Shown here: positions 15,776 through 25,021 of the stretch, one piece after another | Numbering within the stretch: the first letter of the stretch is position 1 | Layout of the letters: the number at the start of each line of letters is the position of its first letter | Origin: Candidatus Sumerlaeota bacterium | GTDB lineage: Bacteria; Sumerlaeota; Sumerlaeia; Sumerlaeales; Sumerlaeaceae | NCBI GenBank assembly: GCA_026398535.1 | Contig: JAPLSQ010000082.1 | Span: 84,003-120,207, forward strand | Direction of reading: 5' to 3' | Length of the DNA: 36,205 nt | Position numbers and translations under genes: made by a program | Notes under the pieces: generated by a model | The model's input: only the letters and a program-made list of their open reading frames with translations | What the model was told of the DNA's origin: nothing | Databases searched by the model: none

Positions 15776-18013
15776 ATGGGTAACGTTGATTTGGCGGTTG
15801 CGGGCAAGATTATTTTCGCGGTCGTCATGGTGATTTCATTGGGATCACTGGCGGTCGCTTATCTTTTGGCCCGATGGGTATTGAACAAGGACACTGGCAC
15901 GCCTGAAATGCGCCACATTTCGGATTCGATCAAAGAGGGGGCGGAAGCATTCCTGCGGCGTCAGAACATGACCATTTTCGCGCTTTCGGTGCTGGTGGCC
16001 GTCCTGATTTTCGCCGGTTACTACTTTCTGGCGGGCGATCAGGAGAAGGCCATTCGCATGACAGTTTCCTATCTTGCCGGGGCTTTGTGCTCGGGCATAG
16101 CGGGTTATGTGGGCATGTATGTTTCGATCCGCGCCAACATCCGGACAGCGTCGGCGGCCCGCACCTCGCTCAATGACGCGTTGCGGATCGCTCTGCGCGG
16201 CGGCGCCGTCAGCGGAATTCTTGTTGTGGCGTTGTCGCTTCTTGGCGTTGGCGCGCTGTTTGGCCTTTTTGGCGGACTGGCGGGCGAGGGCGCCAGGCAT
16301 GTGCCCAGCCAGATTGTCGGCTTCGGCTTTGGCGCGTCCTTTGTGGCGCTGTTTGCCCAGCTTGGCGGCGGCATCTACACCAAGGCCGCCGATGTGGGCG
16401 CCGATCTTGTGGGCAAAGTTGAAGCGGGCATTCCCGAGGATGATCCGCGCAACCCGGCGGTCATCGCCGACCTCGTGGGCGACAATGTGGGCGACTGCGC
16501 GGGCCGCGGCGCCGACCTGTTCGAGTCCACGGCGGCTGAGAACATCGGCGCGATGATCCTTGGCATCGCCCTCTATCCCATCTTCGGCATCAAGGGCATT
16601 CTTTTCCCGCTGCTTGCCCGCGCGCTTGGCATCATTGCCAGCATTATCGGCATCTACAGTGTCAGCGTGAAGGGTGACGAGGACCCGATGAAGAGCCTCA
16701 ACCGGGGCTACTTCATCACCACCATAGGGGCGTTCATCGCCTTTGGTCTGGCATGTTTCATTATGTTTAGTGACCAAAGAGCGCCCTCCGCATGGATATG
16801 GTTCCTTGCCTGCGGCCTGGTGGGCATCGTTACCAGCTATATGTTTGTCTGGATCACCCAGTACTACACCGAATACCGGTACCGTCCGGTGCAACAGATT
16901 GCCGAAGCCTGCAAGACAGGCCCGGCCACCACGATCATCCAGGGTTTCGCGGTTGGTCTTGAGTGCACCTTTTACCCGGTGATCGTGATCTGCGGCGCCA
17001 TCCTGCTCAGCTACTGGATGGGCGGCCAGGCCATCGCGCAACTGATCACGGCCGGCGTCATCAAGGCCGAGAACCTGCACGCCGGCGGCGGTCTTTATGG
17101 CACGGCCGTGGCCACCATGGGCATGCTTTCCACGGCGGCTTACATCCTGGCCATGGACACCTTCGGCCCGATCACGGACAATGCGGGCGGCATTGTCGAG
17201 ATGAGCAACCAGCCCGAGTCGGTGCGCGACAAGACGGACCGGCTTGATTCGGTGGGCAACACGACCAAGGCCCTCACCAAGGGCTACGCCGTCGGCAGCG
17301 CCGCGCTGGCGGCCTTCCTGCTCTTCTCCGCGTACCTTGATGAGGTCAAGATGATCGTCGAGAGCCGGCCTTGGGCCAAGGCGCTCTCAGCCGAGGAAAT
17401 GAAGGAACTGATCGGGAAGATCTATACTGTCGACATCGGCCAGCCGGCCGTTTTTGTCGGCGGATTTGTCGGCGCAATGCTTGTCTTTCTCTTCAGCGCT
17501 TTCGCCATCAAGGCTGTGGGCCGGGTCGCGCAAACGGTCATTGAGGAGGTTCGCCGCCAGTTCAAAGCCAATCCTTTGATCATGGAAAAGAAGGCTGATC
17601 CTGATTATCGCACATGCGTGGACATCGTGACGCGCGGCGCGCTGAAGGCGATGGTTGTTCCAGGCATCATGCCGGTGATCTTCCCGCTTGTCGTCGGCCT
17701 GATCATCCGATTCGCCTACAAGGATCAGCAGGTCATGGCCGCGCAGGCTGTGGCCGCGCTGCTCATGGTCGGCACGATCGCCGGCATTCTTATGGCGCTG
17801 CTGATGAACAATGGCGGCGGCGCGTGGGACAACGCGAAGAAGTACATTGAGGCGGGCGCTTACGGAGGCAAGCGCAGCGACGCGCACAAAGCCAGTATCG
17901 TGGGCGACACAGTGGGCGATCCTTTCAAGGACACGGCCGGACCTTCGCTCCATGTGCTCATCAAGCTGCTCAGCACCCTGACGCTTGTCATGGCGCCGCT
18001 GTTCATCAGGTAA
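15776..18013 (+). CDS. hppA: Membrane-bound ion-pumping pyrophosphatase (H+-PPase)
   Basis: The 745-residue polytopic membrane enzyme hydrolyses pyrophosphate and uses the energy to pump protons (or sodium in some relatives). The substrate site is DVGADLVGKVE followed by DDPRNPAVIADLVGDNVGD (206-240), with the second acidic cluster TFGPITDNAGGI near 462-473 and a third, GDTVGDPFKDTAGPS, near the C terminus. At the position deciding potassium dependence the sequence is GNTTKALTKG, with Lys498 and Thr501, the K+-independent form; the K+-dependent group has Ala and Gly there. GAGGAG sits five bases before the ATG. It lies between two terminator-separated units and is probably monocistronic or read into lolC. 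Confidence 0.96.
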   Translation: MGNVDLAVAGKIIFAVVMVISLGSLAVAYLLARWVLNKDTGTPEMRHISDSIKEGAEAFLRRQNMTIFALSVLVAVLIFAGYYFLAGDQEKAIRMTVSYLAGALCSGIAGYVGMYVSIRANIRTASAARTSLNDALRIALRGGAVSGILVVALSLLGVGALFGLFGGLAGEGARHVPSQIVGFGFGASFVALFAQLGGGIYTKAADVGADLVGKVEAGIPEDDPRNPAVIADLVGDNVGDCAGRGADLFESTAAENIGAMILGIALYPIFGIKGILFPLLARALGIIASIIGIYSVSVKGDEDPMKSLNRGYFITTIGAFIAFGLACFIMFSDQRAPSAWIWFLACGLVGIVTSYMFVWITQYYTEYRYRPVQQIAEACKTGPATTIIQGFAVGLECTFYPVIVICGAILLSYWMGGQAIAQLITAGVIKAENLHAGGGLYGTAVATMGMLSTAAYILAMDTFGPITDNAGGIVEMSNQPESVRDKTDRLDSVGNTTKALTKGYAVGSAALAAFLLFSAYLDEVKMIVESRPWAKALSAEEMKELIGKIYTVDIGQPAVFVGGFVGAMLVFLFSAFAIKAVGRVAQTVIEEVRRQFKANPLIMEKKADPDYRTCVDIVTRGALKAMVVPGIMPVIFPLVVGLIIRFAYKDQQVMAAQAVAALLMVGTIAGILMALLMNNGGGAWDNAKKYIEAGAYGGKRSDAHKASIVGDTVGDPFKDTAGPSLHVLIKLLSTLTLVMAPLFIR

Positions 18014-18095
18014 TAAACGCGCGCCATTGATCATAAATGGAATCAAGGTGACGGGATCGGGCGATCCATGAGGATAAGCAGGAGATGATAATCGT

Positions 18096-19325
18096 TTGAA
18101 ATTTGAGAAATTCATTGCCCGCCGGTATCTTTTCTCCGGCCAGCATAAGGCGCTTGTCTCAATTATCACGGTCATTTCTGTGCTGGGTGTCGCTGTTGGT
18201 GTGTTCGCGCTCATTGTTGTCCTGGCTGTGATGGAGGGATTCGGCCAGAATCTGCGCGAGAAGGTCATTGGCGCCTACTCCCACCTTGAAATTGCCCCCG
18301 CGTCGCCGCAGTCGCCGCCCATCGACAGCACGTCCACGCTTGCGCTGTTGCGGGCGATGCCCGAGGTCAAGGCGGCGGGCGTCGTCATCATGCGCCAGGC
18401 GCTCGTGCTGGCGACGGGCAGCGGCAGCGCCAATCGCCAGACAGGCATGTTCATTCAGGGTGTCGATCTTGATGAGGAACCCCGCCTGACGCGCATCATG
18501 GACAAGGTGACCGGTGAGGCCCGTCCCGGGCCGAACGAAATTGTCATGGGCAAAAAAGCCGCGCAATCGCTTCTTCTGCCCATCGGCGCAAAGTTGCGCA
18601 TCATGTCGCCGACGATTATTGCCACGGCAACGGGCCCGACTGTCGTCATGCGCAACGCGGAACTTGCGGGGGTTTTTGAAACGGGATTTCCCGAAACCGA
18701 CCAAATGATCGCCTACACCAGCCTCGACACGGCGCGGGAACTGTTTCTCGTTCCGGAAGGCGCGATCGACGGCATCCGGCTCGTGTTGCGCGATCCTGAC
18801 AAGGTTTACGAGGTGCGTAAAAAGATTCAAAGCGAACTGGGCCAGGATGTGATCGTGTCGACATGGCAGGAGCGCAATCCGATCCTTTTTGACGCGCTCG
18901 TGCTTGAAAAGTGGGTGATGTTCATTATCCTTCTGCTCATAGTGATGGTGGCGGCGTTCAATATCATCGGCACGCTCATCATGGTCGTGATGGAGAAAAC
19001 GCGCGAGATCGGCATCATGAAATCGATGGGCGCCACGCGCGAGGCCATCCAGCGCATCTTCCTCTACCAAGGCATGATGATCGGCGGCGCGGGCACATTA
19101 ATCGGCGCCGCCCTGGGTCTGTTCGTATGCTATATGCTAAAATATTACATCAAGATCGACATCATGTCCGAGGCCTATCTGTCCGACCGCATCCCGCTGC
19201 AAATCAGCATGTGGACGAATGTGCTGATCGTGATTTCGTCGCTGCTCATCTGTCTTGGCGCCTCGTTCTACCCCGCTCGGCAGGCTGCCAAGCTTGATCC
19301 GGTGGAGGCGCTGCGTTATGAGTGA
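18096..19325 (+). CDS. lolC: LolC/LolE-type lipoprotein-releasing permease
   Basis: The 409-residue inner-membrane protein has the MacB/LolC layout: TM1 near residues 22-45, a periplasmic domain to about 270, then three TM helices. It begins KFEKFIARRYLFSGQHKALV, close to the family N terminus (xxFIArRYL). TM2 is followed by the coupling segment EKTREIGIMKSMGATREAIQ, which contacts the ATPase. It ends ARQAAKLDPVEALRYE, the family hallmark. The start is TTG at 18096 with AGGAG eleven bases upstream. With LolD it would extract mature lipoproteins from the inner membrane for LolA. Only one permease gene is present, so a homodimer is likely rather than the E. coli LolC-LolE pair. Confidence 0.93.
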   Translation: MKFEKFIARRYLFSGQHKALVSIITVISVLGVAVGVFALIVVLAVMEGFGQNLREKVIGAYSHLEIAPASPQSPPIDSTSTLALLRAMPEVKAAGVVIMRQALVLATGSGSANRQTGMFIQGVDLDEEPRLTRIMDKVTGEARPGPNEIVMGKKAAQSLLLPIGAKLRIMSPTIIATATGPTVVMRNAELAGVFETGFPETDQMIAYTSLDTARELFLVPEGAIDGIRLVLRDPDKVYEVRKKIQSELGQDVIVSTWQERNPILFDALVLEKWVMFIILLLIVMVAAFNIIGTLIMVVMEKTREIGIMKSMGATREAIQRIFLYQGMMIGGAGTLIGAALGLFVCYMLKYYIKIDIMSEAYLSDRIPLQISMWTNVLIVISSLLICLGASFYPARQAAKLDPVEALRYE

Positions 19326-20028
19326 AGCGGTTCGTAATGAAGCGCCAGCGGTTTCGCCGGTTCTTGAGGCGCGGCACGTGGCGAAGGATTACTTCGACGG
19401 CACGCGAGTTCTGCATGTTCTGAGGGATGTGAGCATCGGGGTGAAGGCGGGCGAGATCATTTCGGTGGTTGGAGCAAGCGGCGTGGGCAAGAGCACGCTG
19501 TTGCATCTGCTGGGCGCTCTCGACCGTCCCACAAGCGGTGAAGTTGCCATCAAGGGGCGCGATGTGTCATCACTCACGGACCGCGAACTCGCGGCTGTTC
19601 GCGCCAGCTCGGTTGGTTTCATCTTCCAGTTCCATCACCTGCTCGCGGAGTTTTCCGCTCTTGAAAACGTGATCGTGCCTGGGCTGATCATGCGCCACCC
19701 CATGGATCAGCTTCAGTCGCAGGCGTCCGCGCTGCTCGAAAGCGTCGGGTTGGGCGACCGCATGGCGCACAGGCCCGCCAAGCTCTCGGGCGGTGAGCAG
19801 CAGCGAGTCGCGCTGGCGCGCGCGCTCATCAACAATCCCGATGTGATCCTTGCGGACGAGCCGACCGGCAATCTCGACGTGGCGACCGCTGAAGTGGTCA
19901 TCGATCTCCTGTGGAACAACACGAGGAGCAAGGGCAAATCGCTGGTGATTGTGACCCACGAACCCGATATTGCCGCCCGCGCGGACCGCTGTCTGCGTCT
20001 GCGCGATGGCGTTCTGGCGCCTGCATAA
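19318..20028 (+). CDS. lolD: LolD, ATPase of the lipoprotein-releasing complex
   Basis: A 236-residue ABC ATPase of the MacB/LolD family. Walker A is GASGVGKST (52-60), the Q-loop FIFQFHHLLAEFSALENV, the signature LSGGEQQRVALARAL (156-170) and Walker B VILADEPTGNLD. The FQFHHLL..F.ALENV phrase is the family's typical Q-loop. The ATG at 19318 lies inside the last codons of lolC (8-base overlap), which indicates coupled translation; an upstream in-frame ATG at 19255 falls deep inside lolC and is rejected. The gene partner and family phrase favour LolD over FtsE or MacB. Confidence 0.93.
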   Translation: MSEAVRNEAPAVSPVLEARHVAKDYFDGTRVLHVLRDVSIGVKAGEIISVVGASGVGKSTLLHLLGALDRPTSGEVAIKGRDVSSLTDRELAAVRASSVGFIFQFHHLLAEFSALENVIVPGLIMRHPMDQLQSQASALLESVGLGDRMAHRPAKLSGGEQQRVALARALINNPDVILADEPTGNLDVATAEVVIDLLWNNTRSKGKSLVIVTHEPDIAARADRCLRLRDGVLAPA

Positions 20029-20089
20029 TGAAGGCTGCTGTTTGTGATGTGCGGCAGTATAATTTGCGCGCAGGATGTATGATATAGCC

Positions 20090-21259
20090 ATGACAATGTC
20101 ACATGACATGCCAGCGACGCTGGTTCTTGAAGATGGGACGGTCTTTCGGGGCCGCTCTTTTGGCGCGGAGGGCGAGACGCGCGCCGAGATTATTTTCCAC
20201 ACGGGAATGACCGGCTACCAGGAGGTTTTGACCGATCCCTCCTACCGTTGCCAGATGGTCATCATGACCTATCCCCTCATCGGCAATTATGGCGTCAACG
20301 CTCTCGACGAGGAATCGCCGGCGCCGCAGGTGGCAGGATTCATCGTCAAGGAGGCGTCGCGCATCGCTTCAAGCTGGCGCAGCCAGGAGACTCTGCATGA
20401 TTATCTGCGCCGCCACGGCATCATGGGCATCGAGGGCATCGACACGCGCGCCGCGGTTCTGCACATACGCCAGCAGGGCGCGATGCGGGCGGTCATCTCG
20501 ACCACGCGCCACGACGCGGGGACGCTGCGGAGCGTGGCGCTCGATTCGCCGCCCATGGAAGGGCGCAACCTTGCGGCGGATGTCACAACGCGCGAAGCTT
20601 ATGAATTTGAGGCTGACGCGCGCGTGGAGCGGCTTGAATCGGTCATTGGGCGGCGGGGCGGCAACACAGACCGACAGGGGGGCGGCGCCGGACAGCATAG
20701 GCCGTGTGTGGTTGCCTATGATTTTGGAGTCAAACGCAACATCCTGTCGCTGCTGACGGCACAGGGCTTCCGCGTCACGGTTGTCCCCGCCCGCACGAGC
20801 GCGTCGGATGTTCTGGCCATGAATCCCGATGGCGTGTTCCTGTCGAACGGTCCCGGCGATCCCGCCGCTGTCGGGGGCATCATCGGCGAAGCGCGCGCGC
20901 TCATCGGCCGCGTCCCCATGTTTGGCATCTGCCTTGGCCACCAGATTCTCGGTCTTGCCTCGGGCGGCCGCACATACAAGCTCAAGTTCGGTCATCACGG
21001 AGCCAACCATCCGGTCAAGGACATGCTCACCAACCGCATGGAAATCACATCGCAGAACCATGGCTTCTGTGTTGATATCGATTCGCTGCCCGCCACATGC
21101 ACGGTCACGCACATCAATTTGAATGATCAGACTGTTGAGGGATTCGAGGATAAAACAAATCGTTTCTTCGCCGTTCAATATCACCCCGAAGCGGCCCCGG
21201 GCCCGCATGATTCGGGATACCTGTTCCGCCGGTTCGGCGAATGGATTGCCAAGGCTTGA
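20090..21259 (+). CDS. carA: Carbamoyl-phosphate synthase small subunit
   Basis: CarA is the glutaminase subunit that feeds ammonia to CarB for carbamoyl phosphate, used in pyrimidine and arginine synthesis. The N-terminal domain begins [18 protein letters not shown] and includes [14 protein letters not shown] and [16 protein letters not shown]. The class I amidotransferase domain has [10 protein letters not shown], the nucleophile loop [11 protein letters not shown] and the His-Glu pair in [23 protein letters not shown] at 20058-20063 makes an ATG at 20090, 20096 or 20108 more plausible than the first ATG at 20075; the choice is uncertain. CarB is not adjacent: the next gene is convergent tsaB eight bases away. 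Confidence 0.95.
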   Translation: MTMSHDMPATLVLEDGTVFRGRSFGAEGETRAEIIFHTGMTGYQEVLTDPSYRCQMVIMTYPLIGNYGVNALDEESPAPQVAGFIVKEASRIASSWRSQETLHDYLRRHGIMGIEGIDTRAAVLHIRQQGAMRAVISTTRHDAGTLRSVALDSPPMEGRNLAADVTTREAYEFEADARVERLESVIGRRGGNTDRQGGGAGQHRPCVVAYDFGVKRNILSLLTAQGFRVTVVPARTSASDVLAMNPDGVFLSNGPGDPAAVGGIIGEARALIGRVPMFGICLGHQILGLASGGRTYKLKFGHHGANHPVKDMLTNRMEITSQNHGFCVDIDSLPATCTVTHINLNDQTVEGFEDKTNRFFAVQYHPEAAPGPHDSGYLFRRFGEWIAKA

Positions 21260-21267
21260 TCGCCGGA

Positions 21268-22050
21268 TTAACGTCTGCCGGTTTGCTGGTTGTTGGTGCG
21301 CGGATCCTGCCATGAATGGCGGTGATAATCTGGTTCGAGGCTGGCTGCGTCGTCGGCTTCTCCCCGCATGATGCGCCAGGCGCCGAGCCATGCGATTTCT
21401 TCCGCGGAGGGCAGAATGCGGATGGACGGGGCAAGGATGAATTTGTTCCCGAGCAGCACCGCCAATTCTGCCTGGTAACGCAAAGCGCCCTCGCCAAGGA
21501 ACAAGGCTGGCTCATGGATGGTTTTTGCCCAGTCGTCCAATTTTCCGGCATAGTCCTCGGTAAGGCGCTCGGGTGGATGCATGGATGGCGCGTTGTTCCG
21601 ATGGGAAGGCTCCGGATCTGATTTTTCGCGCGCGGCGCGGAACAAAGCCGCATATATTTCACCCTGACGCGCGTCGAGCATGGGACAGAGTGGCATTGCC
21701 GCTGTGAAGGCGCATGAGGCGCCCCTAAGGGCCAGGGCTTCGAGAGTGCTGACGGCAACGATGGGCGCGCTGTTGGCATAGGCGATGGCTTTTGCGGCGC
21801 TCATGCCGATACGCAGTCCAGTGAATGATCCCGGACCGCGCGACACGGCCACGCCGGTAATCTCGCCGATGCCGGTTTTCGTCTTTTCGAGCAGCCATTC
21901 GATGGAGGGCAGAAGGCGCTGGGAGTATAATGTCGGGCTGGCGAAACTGAGCGACGCGAGAAGCCTGTCATCGGCCAGCAGGGCGGCTCCGCCGGTCGTG
22001 CCGGAGGTTTCTATGCCGAGGATGATGCAGTTTTGCGAAGGATGATTCAT
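21268..22050 (-). CDS. tsaB: TsaB, tRNA threonylcarbamoyladenosine synthesis protein
   Basis: TsaB (YeaZ) is the partner of TsaD in making t6A37 on ANN-decoding tRNAs. The 260-residue protein begins with the ASKHA phosphate-1 motif ILGIETSGTTGGAALL, followed by SRGPGSFTGLRIGMSAAKAI, the family's most conserved stretch. PMLDARQGEIYAALF is a further hallmark. Residues 140-190 are more variable. The ATG overlaps the TGA of the upstream rdgC-like gene (ATGA), so the two are translated together. Its end faces carA with only eight bases between the stops and no terminator hairpin visible. Confidence 0.93.
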   Translation of the reverse strand: MNHPSQNCIILGIETSGTTGGAALLADDRLLASLSFASPTLYSQRLLPSIEWLLEKTKTGIGEITGVAVSRGPGSFTGLRIGMSAAKAIAYANSAPIVAVSTLEALALRGASCAFTAAMPLCPMLDARQGEIYAALFRAAREKSDPEPSHRNNAPSMHPPERLTEDYAGKLDDWAKTIHEPALFLGEGALRYQAELAVLLGNKFILAPSIRILPSAEEIAWLGAWRIMRGEADDAASLEPDYHRHSWQDPRTNNQQTGRR

Positions 22051-22661
22051 CGCCCAAAATGCGCCGGCTGCATTGTTGCCAGTTCGGCATCGCTGCCAAT
22101 ATCATCGATGATGCGCTCCGCGCGCGCCACGAGATTCTGCGCGGTGAGGGTCAGCTCGAAGGTTTGCCCGAAGAGTTCGGCGAAATCTTCGGATGCCTTG
22201 CGCGAGGCGGAGGAGAAGTAAACCTCGCCAGCCTCATAGTTCCATGCGGCATCGAAAAGCGCTGTTAAGGCGCCGGCGGAAGCGAGCATCTCGGCGCGCA
22301 GGGTTTCCTTCAGGCCCGTGATGTCCTCGCGCGAGAGTTTGCGCACGCGTTTCTCGCGCGCCAGAGCCCGCATGGCATTGGTCAACCTCGCCTTCAGAAG
22401 CGCGGGCGGCAGCCGTTTTCTGTCGATCCGCATGCCAAGAACGAGGTATTTGCCGAATAGTGTCTTTTCGATCTTCAGGTGCGTGTCGAGCGGGTTGAAG
22501 GCGTTTACCCAGCCGATTGAATACTCGGGATTCTTTTTCGGGTCGATGTCACGGAACGCATGGCGCGCCAATTGCGTGTTCAGTGAATCGGTGAAATCCT
22601 TGGGCAACTTCTCCTCGACCCGGAACTTCGTGTAAGTGACGGAACCGTTGATGAGTCCCAA
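22047..22661 (-). CDS. Short RdgC-like protein
   Basis: The 204-residue protein resembles the short form of the recombination-associated protein RdgC. Typical phrases are GSVTYTKFRVEEKLP, HAFRDID, SIGWVNAFNPLDT, LVLGMRIDRKRLPPALLK and RKLSREDITGLKE. E. coli RdgC (about 300 residues) forms a DNA-encircling ring dimer that limits RecA; the short form keeps the N-terminal part. The start is TTG at 22661 with CAGGAG six bases upstream. It is translationally coupled to tsaB by an ATGA overlap. The assignment rests on pattern memory of the family and is good but not certain. DNA binding in this form is inferred. Confidence 0.75.
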   Translation of the reverse strand: MGLINGSVTYTKFRVEEKLPKDFTDSLNTQLARHAFRDIDPKKNPEYSIGWVNAFNPLDTHLKIEKTLFGKYLVLGMRIDRKRLPPALLKARLTNAMRALAREKRVRKLSREDITGLKETLRAEMLASAGALTALFDAAWNYEAGEVYFSSASRKASEDFAELFGQTFELTLTAQNLVARAERIIDDIGSDAELATMQPAHFGR

Positions 22662-22811
22662 TGCAGTCTCCTGTATGTTGATGAATGGTCAGAATTGCGC
22701 GTAAAATTACGAATTGCGAATTATGAATGACAAAAATAAAAACAAGCTGCAACCTTGCTTCAGCATCTTTTTTCGGATAAAAATAACGAGAATCGCAGAG
22801 GAACAGCGTTC

Positions 22812-24914
22812 ATGATCAGGAAATCGGCCTTCATTGCGGTAGCAGTCATTTTGAGTCTCTACGCGCCTTTGCGGGCGGAAATCAAACCATTCACCTTTGT
22901 TCATATCAGCGACACGCATGTCGGCTCATCGGGGGCGTCGGAGAAACTTGCCGCCACGCTTGCGGATATTGACAGGCATTTTGCGGATGCCGATTTCATC
23001 ATCCTCACAGGCGATGTGGCCGAGATGGGATATGAAGATGAATTCACCTCCTACGCGGCAATAGCGCGCGTGAATCGCAAGCCCATATATGCCGCGCCCG
23101 GCAATCACGATCAGCGTTGGAGCGAAAGCGGCAAGGAGAATTACAAGAAATATGTCGGCCCCACCTATCAATCCTTCGACCACAACGGGGCGCGTTTCAT
23201 CCTGATGGACACCTCGCTTCTCTTGCAGCATTACGCTCATTTCGACGGCCAGCAGCTCGAACGGCTCAGGAAGGATCTCGACAGCCTTCCAGCGGGCATG
23301 CCCGCCATCATCGCCGTGCATCATCCTCCGCTGTCTGATGGGCACTATGTGGATAATGAGTGCGAATTCGCCGAGTTGATACGCCCATACAATGTGCCGC
23401 TCGTGCTTACCGGTCATGGCCACGGCTTCAAGCGCTACACGTTCAACAATACCACTTACGCCATGGGCGGCAGCACGATGCGCGCGTCGGGCGGCCAGCC
23501 GGTGTACCGCGCCTATAAGGTCGATCCCGGCGGCATCGAATTTATGGTTCGCACAATTGCCGGCGACAAGACGACCACAGAACCGGCGATCGCGGCGCAA
23601 AAGCAGGCGGACTTGATGGGGGGCGTTCATCTGGCGGACATCGACACGAGCACGGCGAACGAGCTGCGGTTTCGTGTTGAAAAGCCGCGGGAAATGCTCA
23701 TTACGGGGGTGGAATGCGAAATCGACAATTATTCAACCGGCACGGGCCGCATGCTGAATGATGACACGTTCAGCTTGGACATTTGCGGGCTTTCGCCCGG
23801 CCGCCACCAGTTGGCGGCGCACATCCGGGACTCATCAGATGTCGCGCATTTAAGGTCGTTGAATTTCGATACGGCCTTGGCGGGCAAAGCGCCCGGGATC
23901 GCGCGCGCATTTTCCTTCAATTCCGGCATCGAGTCGAATCCGGTGGTGGACGGCGACACGCTTTTTATTGGCGCCAATGACGGGAAGCTGCGCGTCATTG
24001 ATTTGCGCTCAGGCAAGATGTTGTGGGAAAACAATCTGAACGCGGAGGTGATTTCCACGCCTGCCGTCACGAGCGCGACGGTCATCGCCGGATCGCCCGA
24101 TTCGCATGTCTATTGTTTTGACAAGCGCACGGGACGCCGCGTTTGGGAATTCAAGACCGGCCAGTCGGTGCTTGCTTCGCCGCTTGTTGACGAAGGCATT
24201 GTTTACATCGGTTCGGGCGACAAGAACATGTACGCGCTGGACGCGCAGAGTGGCATGAAGATATGGAGTTTCGCCTGTGGCAAGCACATCAAGGCGACTC
24301 CCGCGCTGTCGGAGGGGCGCCTTTATTTCGGCGCGTGGGACAACACATTTTACTGCCTTGACGCGAAAACGGGAACACTTGTGTGGAAGGTTCCCGCTTC
24401 GACAATGAACCTGTTTTCGGCCGCCACCTGCAATCCGGCCACGACGGGTTCGCTGGTCGTGTTCGCCACGCACGATTATTCCGTGCGGGCACTCGACCAG
24501 AAAACAGGCGCTCATATATGGCTTTACAAGCCGCGGAAAAACGAGCTGGGGCCGAGTTACTCCTCGCCTGTTTTCCGCGGCAACATCGCCTATATGGGTT
24601 CCATCAGCGGCCACATCGTCGGCCATGACATGTCGACCGGCGAAAAGGTGTTCGATGTGAACCTGCGCCCCGAGAAACCTGATCCCATCTTTGATTCCAA
24701 GCCGCTCATCGCGGGGGACAAGCTCTATGCGGGTTCCGTTGGAGGAAACCTGTATTGCGTCGACATTCCATCAAAGAAAGTTGATTGGAATGTATCCCTT
24801 GGAACAGGATTCATTTTTACAAGTCCGGCGCTCTGGAATGGGCACATCATTCTTGGCTCGATGGACGGGAATGTGTGGATTGTCAACACTCCCGGTTCTG
24901 GCGTCATCAATTGA
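22812..24914 (+). CDS. Exported metallophosphoesterase fused to a PQQ-like beta-propeller
   Basis: The 700-residue protein starts at the ATG at 22812 (AGAGGA nine bases upstream), which begins a signal peptide (MIRKSAFIAVAVILSLYAPL). Residues about 28-250 are a calcineurin-like phosphoesterase with all metal motifs: VHISDTHVG, ILTGDVAEMG, APGNHDQRW, VHHPPLSDG and LTGHGHG. A linker domain of about 100 residues follows. From about 380 to the end come repeated quinoprotein-type blades (LRVIDLRSGKMLWE, VYCFDKRTGRRVWEF, MYALDAQSGMKIW, FYCLDAKTGTLVWKV and others), about seven in all. The protein should act in the periplasm or outside. The substrate is unknown. The blades probably bind a ligand or partner rather than carry out redox chemistry. 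Confidence 0.88.
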   Translation: MIRKSAFIAVAVILSLYAPLRAEIKPFTFVHISDTHVGSSGASEKLAATLADIDRHFADADFIILTGDVAEMGYEDEFTSYAAIARVNRKPIYAAPGNHDQRWSESGKENYKKYVGPTYQSFDHNGARFILMDTSLLLQHYAHFDGQQLERLRKDLDSLPAGMPAIIAVHHPPLSDGHYVDNECEFAELIRPYNVPLVLTGHGHGFKRYTFNNTTYAMGGSTMRASGGQPVYRAYKVDPGGIEFMVRTIAGDKTTTEPAIAAQKQADLMGGVHLADIDTSTANELRFRVEKPREMLITGVECEIDNYSTGTGRMLNDDTFSLDICGLSPGRHQLAAHIRDSSDVAHLRSLNFDTALAGKAPGIARAFSFNSGIESNPVVDGDTLFIGANDGKLRVIDLRSGKMLWENNLNAEVISTPAVTSATVIAGSPDSHVYCFDKRTGRRVWEFKTGQSVLASPLVDEGIVYIGSGDKNMYALDAQSGMKIWSFACGKHIKATPALSEGRLYFGAWDNTFYCLDAKTGTLVWKVPASTMNLFSAATCNPATTGSLVVFATHDYSVRALDQKTGAHIWLYKPRKNELGPSYSSPVFRGNIAYMGSISGHIVGHDMSTGEKVFDVNLRPEKPDPIFDSKPLIAGDKLYAGSVGGNLYCVDIPSKKVDWNVSLGTGFIFTSPALWNGHIILGSMDGNVWIVNTPGSGVIN

Positions 24915-24933
24915 TTTTGCGCATCTGTGGCGC

Positions 24934-24947
24934 TGGAATTAATTCCA
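24934..24947. promoter_or_regulatory. 14-bp perfect palindrome TGGAATTAATTCCA
   Basis: The sequence equals its own reverse complement and lies 20 bases after the phosphoesterase stop, at the left end of the 261-bp gap before the histidine kinase. It could be a dimeric-regulator site. No T-tract follows, so termination is less likely. Confidence 0.35.
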
Positions 24948-24991
24948 AATAATCGAACGGTATATTATCATTTGCCAGAGGATTCACACGC

Positions 24992-25021
24992 TTGACAAGT
25001 GTCATGCGTCCGGCTTTTGAT
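24992..25021 (+). promoter_or_regulatory. Candidate promoter with overlapping inverted repeat, upstream of the histidine kinase
   Basis: A consensus -35 TTGACA (24992-24997) is followed 18 bases on by TTTGAT (25016-25021), a fair -10. TGACA-AG-TGTCA (24993-25004) is an inverted repeat overlapping the -35, as expected for a repressor site. The kinase start is about 155 bases downstream, so a long leader is implied. Confidence 0.35.

Noticed and set aside
15845..17080. Minus-strand frame of 411 codons inside hppA
   Set aside because: The plus strand is an unmistakable pyrophosphatase; the antisense translation is His/Arg/Ala-rich as expected from its codons.
22680..22740. AT-rich repeats (AATTACGAATTGCGAATTATGAAT) between rdgC and the phosphoesterase gene
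   Set aside because: Short simple-sequence similarity in a divergent promoter region; no CRISPR or iteron structure.
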